This document shows positions 56,785 through 64,000 of a DNA stretch of 64,000 bases, in pieces; the stretch's first letter is position 1; each line of letters begins with the position of its first letter. The notes beneath the pieces were generated by a model that saw only the letters and a list, made by a program, of their open reading frames with translations, ran no database searches and had not been told where the DNA came from. The stretch is from Paracoccus luteus (GTDB lineage: Bacteria > Pseudomonadota > Alphaproteobacteria > Rhodobacterales > Rhodobacteraceae). The translations under genes were made by a program, and so were the position numbers. Where the stretch lies: assembly GCF_004522155.1 (NCBI RefSeq), contig NZ_SDEA01000004.1, positions 186,001 through 250,000 on the forward strand, given 5' to 3'.

Positions 56785-58422
56785 GTGCAAAAAATCGTCA
56801 TGACCCTCGTCGCGGGGTTGATCGCCGTTATGAGCGCGCTTGCGCCCCCAGCGGCCGTCGCCGCGCCATTCGCCGCCTTTGTGATGGATGCGCGAACCGG
56901 CAAGGAAATCTATTCGCAGAACGCGGACGCGCGGCTGCATCCCGCCTCGCTGACCAAGATGATGACGCTTTACATGGCGTTCACCGCCATCGAACGGGGT
57001 CAGGTCCGGCTGGACTCGCGGTTCACCGTGTCGTCGCACGCGGCATCCCAGCCGCCGTCGCGCCTGGGGCTGCGCGCCGGGCAAAAGATCGAGCTGCGCT
57101 ATCTGATCCGCGCCGCCGCGGTCAAATCGGCCAATGACGCCGCCACGGTGATCGGCGAGGGACTGGCCGGGTCCGAGCCGCAGTTCGGCAGCCAGATGAC
57201 CGCGATGGCGCGCGCGCTGGGGATGCGCAACACCGTGTTCCGCAACGCCAACGGGCTGACGCAGTCGGGGCATCATTCGTCTGCGCGCGACATGACGATC
57301 CTGGGGCGGCGGCTGTTCTATGATTTCCCGCAGTATTATTCGATCTTTTCGCGCCGTTCGGCCGACGCGGGGATTGCGACCGTGTCCAGCACGAACAAGC
57401 GGTTCCTTGACAGCTACAAGGGCGCGGACGGGATCAAGACGGGCTATACCCGCGCCGCAGGCTTCAACCTGACGGCGTCGGCGCAGCGCGGGCCCAAGCG
57501 GATCATCGCGACCGTGCTGGGCGGGCAATCCACGGCGCAACGCAACGCGGTCATGGCCCAGCTGCTGGACGCAGGCTTCGGCAGCGCGCCGACCCGGGTG
57601 AAGGAAATAAGGCCCGACGCCCCCGCCTATCTGGTCGAGAAGAAGCGTTCGGTGAAAGTGGCGCGGGCCGAGGCGCCGCCGGTGGCGCCGGTCCGGCTGA
57701 AGCCCGAGGCGGCCGAACCCGCGCGCCGGACCGCCGTGGCGGCCGCGCCCCCGGTTCCGCGCGGCGACCGCGTGACGGCCGCCCTGGCCGAGGCGCAGGC
57801 GATGCCCGCCGCCGCGCCGGCGACGCCCGCCGCGGCCGAGGCCGCGCCCGCCGTCCGGCTGGCGTCCAGCGCCCGCCCCCTGCCCCGGCCCGGCCGTTCC
57901 CGCGCGGCAGAAGCCGAACCGGTCGTCGTTGCGGCCGCCCCCGCCGCGCCGGTCGAGGCGGACCGGCCCAGCCCCGCACCACGCAGCGAAAGTGCGGTGA
58001 AGGTGGCGAAAAAGACACCAGGCTCGACGATCCCGGCGGTCGAGGCGGCGACCCTGCCGTCCCGGCTGGCGTCATCGACCGCGCCGCGCCGCAAATCGGA
58101 AACCGTGATCCTTGCGGCGATGGAGGAAGAGGGCGACCGGTCGGAACCCGAGGCGACCGAGATCGTCTCGCGCACCTCGACCAAGGGCAGCCGCAGCTAT
58201 GGCGTCTCGCTGGGCGTCTATGCGTCCAAGCACGAGGCCGAACAGCTGCTGCTGCGCACCGCATTGCAGGAAACGTCCGTTCTGGACGACGCGCGCCGCC
58301 ACGTGGACAACACGCGGCGCGGGTGGGAGGCGCAGTTCACCGGCATGACCCGCAACGCCGCCAACCTGATCTGCGGCAAGATCGGGTCGAAGGCGCAGAA
58401 CTGCACGGTGACCGGGCCCTGA
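56785..58422 (+). CDS. D-alanyl-D-alanine carboxypeptidase with SPOR domain
   Basis: The 545 residues have a signal peptide (VMSALAPPAAVAAPFA), then an S11 peptidase/PBP domain. Its triad motifs are ASLTKMM (Ser and Lys), VKSANDAA (SxN) and DGIKTGYT (KTG). An Ala/Pro/Arg-rich linker (residues about 300-465) leads to a C-terminal SPOR module (RSYGVSLGVYASKHEAEQLL) that binds denuded septal glycan. The enzyme trims pentapeptide side chains at the division site. The start is GTG. An ATG five codons on is the alternative. Confidence 0.95.
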   Translation: MQKIVMTLVAGLIAVMSALAPPAAVAAPFAAFVMDARTGKEIYSQNADARLHPASLTKMMTLYMAFTAIERGQVRLDSRFTVSSHAASQPPSRLGLRAGQKIELRYLIRAAAVKSANDAATVIGEGLAGSEPQFGSQMTAMARALGMRNTVFRNANGLTQSGHHSSARDMTILGRRLFYDFPQYYSIFSRRSADAGIATVSSTNKRFLDSYKGADGIKTGYTRAAGFNLTASAQRGPKRIIATVLGGQSTAQRNAVMAQLLDAGFGSAPTRVKEIRPDAPAYLVEKKRSVKVARAEAPPVAPVRLKPEAAEPARRTAVAAAPPVPRGDRVTAALAEAQAMPAAAPATPAAAEAAPAVRLASSARPLPRPGRSRAAEAEPVVVAAAPAAPVEADRPSPAPRSESAVKVAKKTPGSTIPAVEAATLPSRLASSTAPRRKSETVILAAMEEEGDRSEPEATEIVSRTSTKGSRSYGVSLGVYASKHEAEQLLLRTALQETSVLDDARRHVDNTRRGWEAQFTGMTRNAANLICGKIGSKAQNCTVTGP

Positions 58423-58479
58423 CATCGGGGAACCGCCATCGCCCGCTGCGGTTTCGACCACGGGCTGCCGAACCGCATG

Positions 58480-58512
58480 ATCCTGCCAGCGTCGCCGCTG
58501 GCAGGATTTTTT
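58480..58512 (+). terminator. intrinsic terminator of the carboxypeptidase gene
   Basis: ATCCTGCCAGCG (58480-58491) pairs with CGCTGGCAGGAT (58496-58507) over TCGC, followed by a T run (58507-58512). Confidence 0.93.
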
Positions 58513-58653
58513 CATGGTCGTGGACTGACCGCCGCGCGGCCGGGATCGGCGCTCTGCCTTGCTTGCCGCCCCCTGTGCGCCGCGCGGCCCCGGGATTGCG
58601 CGGACCTGTCGCCAGCGCGCCACCGGTGGGCCGTGTTGCCCGGACAGATCGCC

Positions 58654-59355
58654 TCAGACGCCCAGCCAGCGGTGCTGCGCCCCGGTGTCGGCGCGGATGT
58701 CGGAAGGCCCGCCCGACCAGACGGCCTGACCCTTGCTGACGATCACCACGTCGTCGGCCAGGCTGGTGGCGAAGCCGAAGTTCTGTTCGACCAGCACCAT
58801 CGACAGGCCGGTGCGCTTGAGGTCCATCAGCCGGTCGTGGATCAGCCTGACGATGATCGGCGCCAGCCCTTCGGTCGGCTCGTCCAGGATCAGCAGGCGC
58901 GGGTTCATCAGCAGCGTGCGGGCGATGGCCAGCATCTGCTGCTCGCCCCCCGACAGCTGCATGCCGCCGTTCCCCATCCGCTCGCCCAGACGGGGGAACA
59001 GGTCCAGCACGCGATCCCGCGTCCAGCCGCCGGGCGGCACCGGAAAGCGGCGCGCGGCCAGGTCGAGGTTCTCGCGCACGGTCAGCGACGCAAAGATGTC
59101 GCGGGTTTCCGGCACATAGCCCAGCCCCATGCGGGCGATGCGATGCGGGCGTTCGCGGTGCAAGGGCCGGCCCTGAAAGCTGATCTGCCCGGCGGTCGCC
59201 GGCAGCAGGCCCATCACCGTCTTCAACGTCGTGGATTTGCCCGCGCCGTTGCGCCCCAGGATCGCCAGCACCCGCCCCGGACGGGCGCGAAAGGTCATGC
59301 CGTGCAGCACCCGCGTCTCGCCATAGCCGGACTGGACCCCGCTCAGCTCAAGCAT
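58654..59355 (-). CDS. livF: branched-chain amino-acid-type ABC transporter ATPase LivF
   Basis: The 233 residues have Walker A GRNGAGKSTTLK, signature LSGGEQQMLAIARTLL and Walker B LLILDEPTEGLAP, in the LivF subfamily pattern. It powers the importer with LivG. It overlaps livG by eight bases and is the last gene of the operon. Confidence 0.95.
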   Translation of the reverse strand: MLELSGVQSGYGETRVLHGMTFRARPGRVLAILGRNGAGKSTTLKTVMGLLPATAGQISFQGRPLHRERPHRIARMGLGYVPETRDIFASLTVRENLDLAARRFPVPPGGWTRDRVLDLFPRLGERMGNGGMQLSGGEQQMLAIARTLLMNPRLLILDEPTEGLAPIIVRLIHDRLMDLKRTGLSMVLVEQNFGFATSLADDVVIVSKGQAVWSGGPSDIRADTGAQHRWLGV

Positions 59356-60091
59356 CGGCCCAGTGTCCCAGATAGATGTCCTTCAGCAGCCGGCTGCCGC
59401 GCGCGTCCTCGGGCGAGCCGTCAAAAACGACCTCGCCGTGGTTCAGCACGGTGATGCTGTCGGCGACGGCAAAGGCCAGATCCATGTCGTGTTCGATGAT
59501 CAGCAGCGTCAGGTCGCGCGGCAGGTCGTTCAGCAGGTCGTGAAAGCCCCTGGACATCTCAGGCCCGACGCCGGAGGTCGGCTCGTCCATCAGCAGGACC
59601 AGCGGGCGCGTGGCCAGCGCCACCGCCACCTCAAGCTGGCGGCGCACGCCATAGGACACATCGCCGACGCGGGCGTGCAGGTGGGGCATCAGCCGCAGCT
59701 GTTCGGCCACCTCGCGCACGGTGTCCCGCACGTCGTGGCGGGTCAGGCTGTCGTGGCGGATGGAATGCCAGTGGCCATGCGCGACGGCGGCGGCAAGGCC
59801 CAGGTTCTCCTCGACCGTCAGCCCGTCGAACAGCGTGTTGCGCTGATAGCTGCGCGACAGGCCGCGCCGGGCGCGCGCCTGCACGGTCAGGCCGGTCACG
59901 TCTTCGCCCGCCAGCAGGATCTGGCCCGCGTCGGGCCGTGTCTCGCCCACAAGCTGGTTGAACAGCGTCGTCTTGCCCGCCCCGTTGGGTCCAAGGATCA
60001 CCCGCCGCTCGCCGCGTTGCAGGCGCAGCGAGACGTCGCGCGTGACATGGACGGCGCCAAAGCGTTTCGACAGGCCCCGCGTCTCAAGCAT
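59348..60091 (-). CDS. livG: branched-chain amino-acid-type ABC transporter ATPase LivG
   Basis: The 247 residues have Walker A GPNGAGKTTLFNQL, a degenerate signature VSYGVRRQLEVAVALA and Walker B LVLLMDEPTSGVGPE. The start is set at MLETRGLSKRFG. It overlaps livM by eight bases. The signature motif VSYG instead of LSYG is within family variation. Confidence 0.94.
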   Translation of the reverse strand: MLETRGLSKRFGAVHVTRDVSLRLQRGERRVILGPNGAGKTTLFNQLVGETRPDAGQILLAGEDVTGLTVQARARRGLSRSYQRNTLFDGLTVEENLGLAAAVAHGHWHSIRHDSLTRHDVRDTVREVAEQLRLMPHLHARVGDVSYGVRRQLEVAVALATRPLVLLMDEPTSGVGPEMSRGFHDLLNDLPRDLTLLIIEHDMDLAFAVADSITVLNHGEVVFDGSPEDARGSRLLKDIYLGHWADA

Positions 60092-61103
60092 CGTCGCGCG
60101 CCCTTGTCCCCGCCGCATCCGTGCGGCCCTGCGCGTCGATTGCGTCCCCCGCCGTGACCTTCCGCGCGCGCGACAGCCGCTGTTCCACCCAGCCGAAGAT
60201 CCCGTTCGCGCGGCTCATCACCACGGCGATCAGGATGACGCCGACGAAAAGATGCCAGTAGTCGGTATGCGCGCTGATTTCATGTTTCAGCATGACAAAG
60301 GCGATGGCGCCGATCACCGGGCCGATGATCGTGCCGAGCCCGCCCAGGATCACCACGACCAGCGCCTCGCCCGAGACGGTCCAGTTCAGCAGGCCGGGCG
60401 AGACGAACATCACATGCTGCGCCGCCAGCGCCCCCGCCACCGCGGCGATCATGCCCGACAGGCCGAACATGTCGGCCTTGATGCGCCAGACGTTGACCCC
60501 CAGCGCGCGCATCCGCTGTTCGTTGTGCATGATCCCCGTCAGGGTGCGGCCCAGCCCCGCCTGCAGCACATGGGTCGCGAACCAATAGACCCCGCCCAGC
60601 AGCAGCAGGCAAAAGAACGCAAAGCTGCGCGGGTCGTTCAAATCCACCCCGATCAGCGACAGGTCGATGCGCGGCACGCCGGACATGCCGTCATCGCCGC
60701 CGAAGGCAGGCTGTTCGAACACGATGGAATAGGCCATCTGCCCGAAGGCCAGCGTCGCCATGATGAAATAGATGCCCTGGCTGCGCCCGCAGACCGCGCC
60801 GATCGCCCAGGCGGCCGCGCCCGTGATGGCGACGGCGCCGGCAAAGGCCGCGGGTGGCGCCAGCCCGGCCTTGACGGTCAGCATGGCGTAGCCATAGGCC
60901 CCGGCGCCCATCAGCGCGCCGTGGCACAGCGACACCATGCCGCCAAAGCCCGCGACCATGTCCAGCGCGATGACAAGGATGGCCAGGATCGCGATCTCGG
61001 CCACAAGCTCCAGCCCGAAATACTCGGCGGTCAGCACCCGCAGCACGGCCGCGGCGGCGACAAGGCCAAGGGTCCAGAAACGCAGGGCGGTGTGGCGGAA
61101 CAT
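60084..61103 (-). CDS. livM: branched-chain amino-acid-type ABC permease LivM
   Basis: The 339 residues form eight to ten helices with LVAGFGGMVSLCHGALMGAGAYG (in parts) and VVILGGLGTIIGPVIGA, typical LivM motifs. The C-terminal 30 residues are hydrophilic and extend past the usual end, reading into the livG start. It is three bases downstream of livH. Confidence 0.94.
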   Translation of the reverse strand: MFRHTALRFWTLGLVAAAAVLRVLTAEYFGLELVAEIAILAILVIALDMVAGFGGMVSLCHGALMGAGAYGYAMLTVKAGLAPPAAFAGAVAITGAAAWAIGAVCGRSQGIYFIMATLAFGQMAYSIVFEQPAFGGDDGMSGVPRIDLSLIGVDLNDPRSFAFFCLLLLGGVYWFATHVLQAGLGRTLTGIMHNEQRMRALGVNVWRIKADMFGLSGMIAAVAGALAAQHVMFVSPGLLNWTVSGEALVVVILGGLGTIIGPVIGAIAFVMLKHEISAHTDYWHLFVGVILIAVVMSRANGIFGWVEQRLSRARKVTAGDAIDAQGRTDAAGTRARDDA

Positions 61104-61106
61104 CGC

Positions 61107-61976
61107 TCAGCCCCGCGCCGGGAACAGGCCCGCAGGGCGCAGGATCAGCACCGCCGCCAGCAGCCCATAGATCAGGATCGAGGCGAGCTGCGGGAACAGC
61201 ACCGCCCCGAAGGTCTGCACCGCCCCATAGATCAGCGATCCCGCGACCGCCCCGTTCAGGCTGCCAAGTCCGCCGATCACGATGACGATCAGCGTCGGCA
61301 CCAGGATCTGCAGCCCCATGTCGGGCGTCACCGACAGGATCGGCGCGGCGACCGCGCCCGCCAGACCCGCCAGCGCGCAGCCGACGCAGAACACGACAAA
61401 GAACATCCGCTCCACGTCGATGCCCATGCAGGCCGCCATCTGGTCGTTGTCCACGCCCGCGCGGATCATGGCCCCGATCTGCGTGCGGTTCAGCACCAGC
61501 GCCAGCGCCCCCCAGATCGCCAGCCCCAGCGCGATCACGAACAGCCGATAGGCGGGGTATTCGACACCCAGCACCGCCACCCGCCCGTCCAGCACCGCCG
61601 GAACCGGCGCGGACAGCGCCTGCGCGCCCCAGACGATCCGCGTCAGGTCCAGCATGACGAAGATCAGCCCGAAGGTCACCAGCACCTGCGCCATCGGCCC
61701 CGCCCGGCGCATCCGCCGGATGCACCCCAGATACAGCAGCACCCCCAGCGCCGCGACCGCCAGCGGCGCGATCAGCAGCCCGCCCCAGAACCCCAGGGCC
61801 GCGCCCGCCGTCGCCGCCGCATAGGCGCCGAACGCATAAAGCGCGCCGTGGGCGAGGTTGACGAAATGCATCAGCCCAAAGATGACGGTCAGCCCCACCG
61901 ACAGCAGGAACAGCAGCATTGACAGTTGCAGGGCGTTCAGGCCCTGCAGCACCCAGAAGCCCAGATCGCCCTGCAT
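61107..61976 (-). CDS. livH: branched-chain amino-acid-type ABC permease LivH
   Basis: The 289 residues open with LQGLNALQLSMLLFLLSVGLTVIFGLMHFVNLAHGALY (in parts), the LivH hallmark, and contain IVIGGLGSLNGAVAGSLIYG. It makes the membrane channel with LivM. It follows the binding-protein gene by 53 bases. Confidence 0.95.
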   Translation of the reverse strand: MQGDLGFWVLQGLNALQLSMLLFLLSVGLTVIFGLMHFVNLAHGALYAFGAYAAATAGAALGFWGGLLIAPLAVAALGVLLYLGCIRRMRRAGPMAQVLVTFGLIFVMLDLTRIVWGAQALSAPVPAVLDGRVAVLGVEYPAYRLFVIALGLAIWGALALVLNRTQIGAMIRAGVDNDQMAACMGIDVERMFFVVFCVGCALAGLAGAVAAPILSVTPDMGLQILVPTLIVIVIGGLGSLNGAVAGSLIYGAVQTFGAVLFPQLASILIYGLLAAVLILRPAGLFPARG

Positions 61977-62029
61977 CGCGCCCCCTTGTTTCCGATTACA
62001 GTCAATCCGGGCCTCGGCCGAGGCGGCGT

Positions 62030-63205
62030 TCAGTTCAGGGTGGCCATCTCGCAGCCGTTCACCGGATCGACCTCGACCGGCAACTGGGCCAGCACCTTCT
62101 GCGTGGGACCGTCGGGACCGGCCACGGTGTCATAGACATAGATCGGCTGCATGATGTTGTTCGTGGCAGGATCGATGGCGGTCTTGCCGCGCGGCCCGTC
62201 AAAGCTGGTCCGGGGCAGCGCCGCCGCAAGGCTTTCCCGGTCGGTCGCGCCGGATTTGACCGCCTCGACCAGCGCGCGGGCGGCGTCATAGCCCTGCACC
62301 GCGTATTCGGACGGCAGGTGCCCCGCCTGCGCGGTGAACGCCGCGACAAAGGCCTTGTTGGCCGCGTTGTCGATGGTCGGGACATAGTGCAGCGCCGTCA
62401 CGATGCCCTGCGCCGCCGCACCCTGCGCGCCCACGTAAAGCTGCGAGTTCAGGAAGCCCGGCCCATAGAGCGGCAGCGCCTCCTTCATCCCGAAGCTGTC
62501 ATACTGCTTGACGAACGCGATCGCCTCGCTGCCGGCATAGAACGCATAGACCGCCTGCGCGCCGCTGGTTTTCGCCTTGGCGAGATAGGGGCCGAAATCC
62601 TGCGTCTTCTGAAAGGGCGTGAACTCTTGCGCCACGATCTCGCCCCCTGCGGCGACAAAGGCATCACCGAAGGCCTTCATCATCTGCTGCCCGGCGGCAT
62701 AGTCGGGGGCGAACGTGACCACCTTTGTCACGCCGTGGTCGACAAGGTATTTGCCCATCGGCCGGTTCAGCTGCGCGTTGGAAAACGAGATGCGGGTGAT
62801 ATAGGGGCTGCAGGCCTTGCCCGTGGCCTCGTCATTGCCGGCGTTGGCGACGATCAGCGGCACCTTGGCGCCGTCCACCACGTCGCGGATCGCCGCCAGC
62901 ACGCCCGAGCTGACGACCCCCGCCATCACATCCACGCGGTCCTGCATGATCAGCTTGCGGGTCTTGGCCAGCCCCACCGGGGGCGAGGCCTCGCTGTCCT
63001 CGCGCAGGATCTCGAAAGTGGCGCCGCTGTCCGCGCCAAAGCTGTCCAGCCCAAGGCGGAAGCCCGCCTCGATTTCCTCGCCAAGCGCGGCATAGACGCC
63101 CGAAAACGGCAGCAGCAGGCCGACCTTGATGTCCTCGGCCTGCGCCTGCGCGGCGGTGGCGGCCGCGATAGCGATGGCGGCGGCGCGCTTGACGATGCGT
63201 GACAC
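62030..63205 (-). CDS. ABC transporter periplasmic substrate-binding protein (LivJ/LivK family)
   Basis: The 391 residues have a signal peptide (MSRIVKRAAAIAIAAATAAQAQA, opened by GTG) and a type I periplasmic fold: DIKVGLLLPFSGVYAALGEEI, LIMQDRVDVMAGVVSSGV and VYAFYAGSEAIAFVKQYD. These receptors bind leucine, urea, amides or aromatic acids, and the exact ligand is not readable. GGGGG lies five bases before the GTG. A TATACG -10-like box on the minus strand (63288-63293) may start the operon. Confidence 0.92.
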   Translation of the reverse strand: MSRIVKRAAAIAIAAATAAQAQAEDIKVGLLLPFSGVYAALGEEIEAGFRLGLDSFGADSGATFEILREDSEASPPVGLAKTRKLIMQDRVDVMAGVVSSGVLAAIRDVVDGAKVPLIVANAGNDEATGKACSPYITRISFSNAQLNRPMGKYLVDHGVTKVVTFAPDYAAGQQMMKAFGDAFVAAGGEIVAQEFTPFQKTQDFGPYLAKAKTSGAQAVYAFYAGSEAIAFVKQYDSFGMKEALPLYGPGFLNSQLYVGAQGAAAQGIVTALHYVPTIDNAANKAFVAAFTAQAGHLPSEYAVQGYDAARALVEAVKSGATDRESLAAALPRTSFDGPRGKTAIDPATNNIMQPIYVYDTVAGPDGPTQKVLAQLPVEVDPVNGCEMATLN

Positions 63206-63401
63206 TGTATCCCCCCGGATTGTCGCTTGGGCCTTGTTGCGGGTCTGCGCCCGGACCGCCAGCCCCGATCGGGCAGGCGACGCCTGTCGTATAGCCTGCG
63301 CCGTCCGGCGCGGCGAACAGAAATCGCGGGGGGCCGCGATGGGTTGCGCACGAACGCCGATCCGCCCCGCCGCCTCGTGCAGCACGGCGGCAGCGCCAGT
63401 C

Positions 63402-63563
63402 CTATTTGGGCTTGGGCCGGTCGTCCCATTCGGTGCTGAGGATGCGTTCGGCGTCGCCCTTGGGGTCGTCATACTGGCGGTGGCGCAGCGCCCACAGGAA
63501 CGCGGCCAGCCCCAGCCCGCCCAGACCCAGCGACACGGGGATCAGGAAGACCAGAACCTCCAT
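63402..63563 (-). CDS. ccoS: cbb3-type cytochrome oxidase assembly protein CcoS
   Basis: The 53 residues are a single membrane helix (LVFLIPVSLGLGGLGLAAFLWALR) followed by QYDDPKGDAERIL, the CcoS signature. CcoS is needed for cofactor insertion into cbb3 oxidase. Its ATG shares one base with the ccoI stop (TGATG). Confidence 0.95.
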   Translation of the reverse strand: MEVLVFLIPVSLGLGGLGLAAFLWALRHRQYDDPKGDAERILSTEWDDRPKPK

Positions 63564-64000
63564 CACCGCACCCGCAGCGCGTTCAGCGTCACGCTGATCG
63601 AACTCAGCGACATGGCCAGCGCGGCGATCAGCGGCGTGGCCAGCCCCGCCACCGCGAACGGCACGGCGACGATGTTGTAGAGGATTGACAGCGCAAAGTT
63701 CTCGCGGATGCGGCGCGCGGCGCTGCGGGCGACGCCCACCGCCTCGGCCACCGGCGCAAGGTCGCTGCCCATCAGCACCATGTCGGACGCCACCCGCGCC
63801 GCGTCCAGCGCGCTTGCGGGCGAAATCGAGGCATGCGCCCCAGCCAGCGCGGCGGTGTCGTTCAGCCCGTCGCCGACCATCAGCACCCGCGCGCCCTGCC
63901 CCGCCAGATCGGCCACGGCGGCGGCCTTGTCCTGCGGGGTGGCCTGCGCGCGCCATTCGGCGATGCCCAGCCGGGCGGCGATGTCCGCGACCGCGGCCGG
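63563..64000 (-). CDS. ccoI: CcoI/FixI copper P-type ATPase (N-terminal part beyond the window)
   Basis: Only the last 145 or so residues are present, open to the right edge. They hold the hinge motif VLMVGDGLNDTAALAGAHASIS of heavy-metal P-type ATPases and the two final helices (NFALSILYNIVAVPFAVAG; LIAALAMSLSSISVTLNALRVR in parts). CcoI exports Cu to the periplasm for cbb3 oxidase assembly. Direct coupling to ccoS supports CcoI over other copper ATPases. Confidence 0.93.
   Translation of the reverse strand, partial: PAAVADIAARLGIAEWRAQATPQDKAAAVADLAGQGARVLMVGDGLNDTAALAGAHASISPASALDAARVASDMVLMGSDLAPVAEAVGVARSAARRIRENFALSILYNIVAVPFAVAGLATPLIAALAMSLSSISVTLNALRVR

Overview
The window is GC-rich DNA (roughly two thirds G+C by eye) from an alphaproteobacterium, most likely a Rhodobacterales member of the Paracoccus/Rhodobacter type. 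This is inferred from the gene families (cbb3-oxidase assembly ccoI-ccoS, TRAP and liv transporters, ungrouped trp genes) and from the lexA promoter, which carries a GAAC-N7-GAAC direct repeat, the Rhodobacter-type SOS box read on the opposite strand. No phage, plasmid, CRISPR or intact insertion sequence was seen.

Left accessory third (1-23.2 kb). The 3' part of a TRAP transporter precedes a seven-gene set (1203-8832, plus strand) that reads as a pathway for a pyridine carboxylate: a PicC-like decarboxylase, a Rieske hydroxylase, and the 2,5-dihydroxypyridine route (ring-opening dioxygenase, N-formylmaleamate deformylase, maleamate amidohydrolase, maleate isomerase) ending in fumarate. The hydroxylase is unusual: ferredoxin, reductase and oxygenase alpha subunit form one open frame. 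A decayed flavin-reductase-like fragment follows. Next, on the minus strand, come a membrane alpha/beta hydrolase pair, a serine hydrolase fused to a META domain, an MgtE-type magnesium channel and a PepSY protein. A urease operon (ureA-B-C-F-D-G-hupE) has no ureE; UreG has a long His-rich tail, UreC has Ala where the flap Cys is expected, and UreB is extended at its N-terminus. A FUSC-family gene is divergent from it.

Middle (23.2-38.4 kb). An electrophile/quinone-stress neighbourhood resembling Bacillus mhq genes holds two VOC-family proteins (one fused to a carboxylesterase), a DoxX protein, a small GNAT protein and a pirin. Then come an IscA/SufA-type protein, triosephosphate isomerase, a MarR-regulated RND efflux system, tRNA-Pro(UGG), pdxH, fabI, a LysE exporter and a xanthine phosphoribosyltransferase.

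Right, mostly housekeeping (38.4-64 kb). Three tiny charged proteins are followed by trpE with a PpiD-like foldase, an aminotransferase, and an Ala/Pro-rich protein. The plus strand then carries trpG-trpD-ung-trpC-moaC-moeA-lexA as a tightly packed run. Haem genes follow (hemC and hemE divergent, then hemF), then rsmC, clpS, a SPOR-domain D,D-carboxypeptidase, a livFGMHK branched-chain amino-acid-type ABC transporter, ccoS, and the 3' end of ccoI at the right edge.

Identifications rest on reading motifs, lengths and context. No database search was run.
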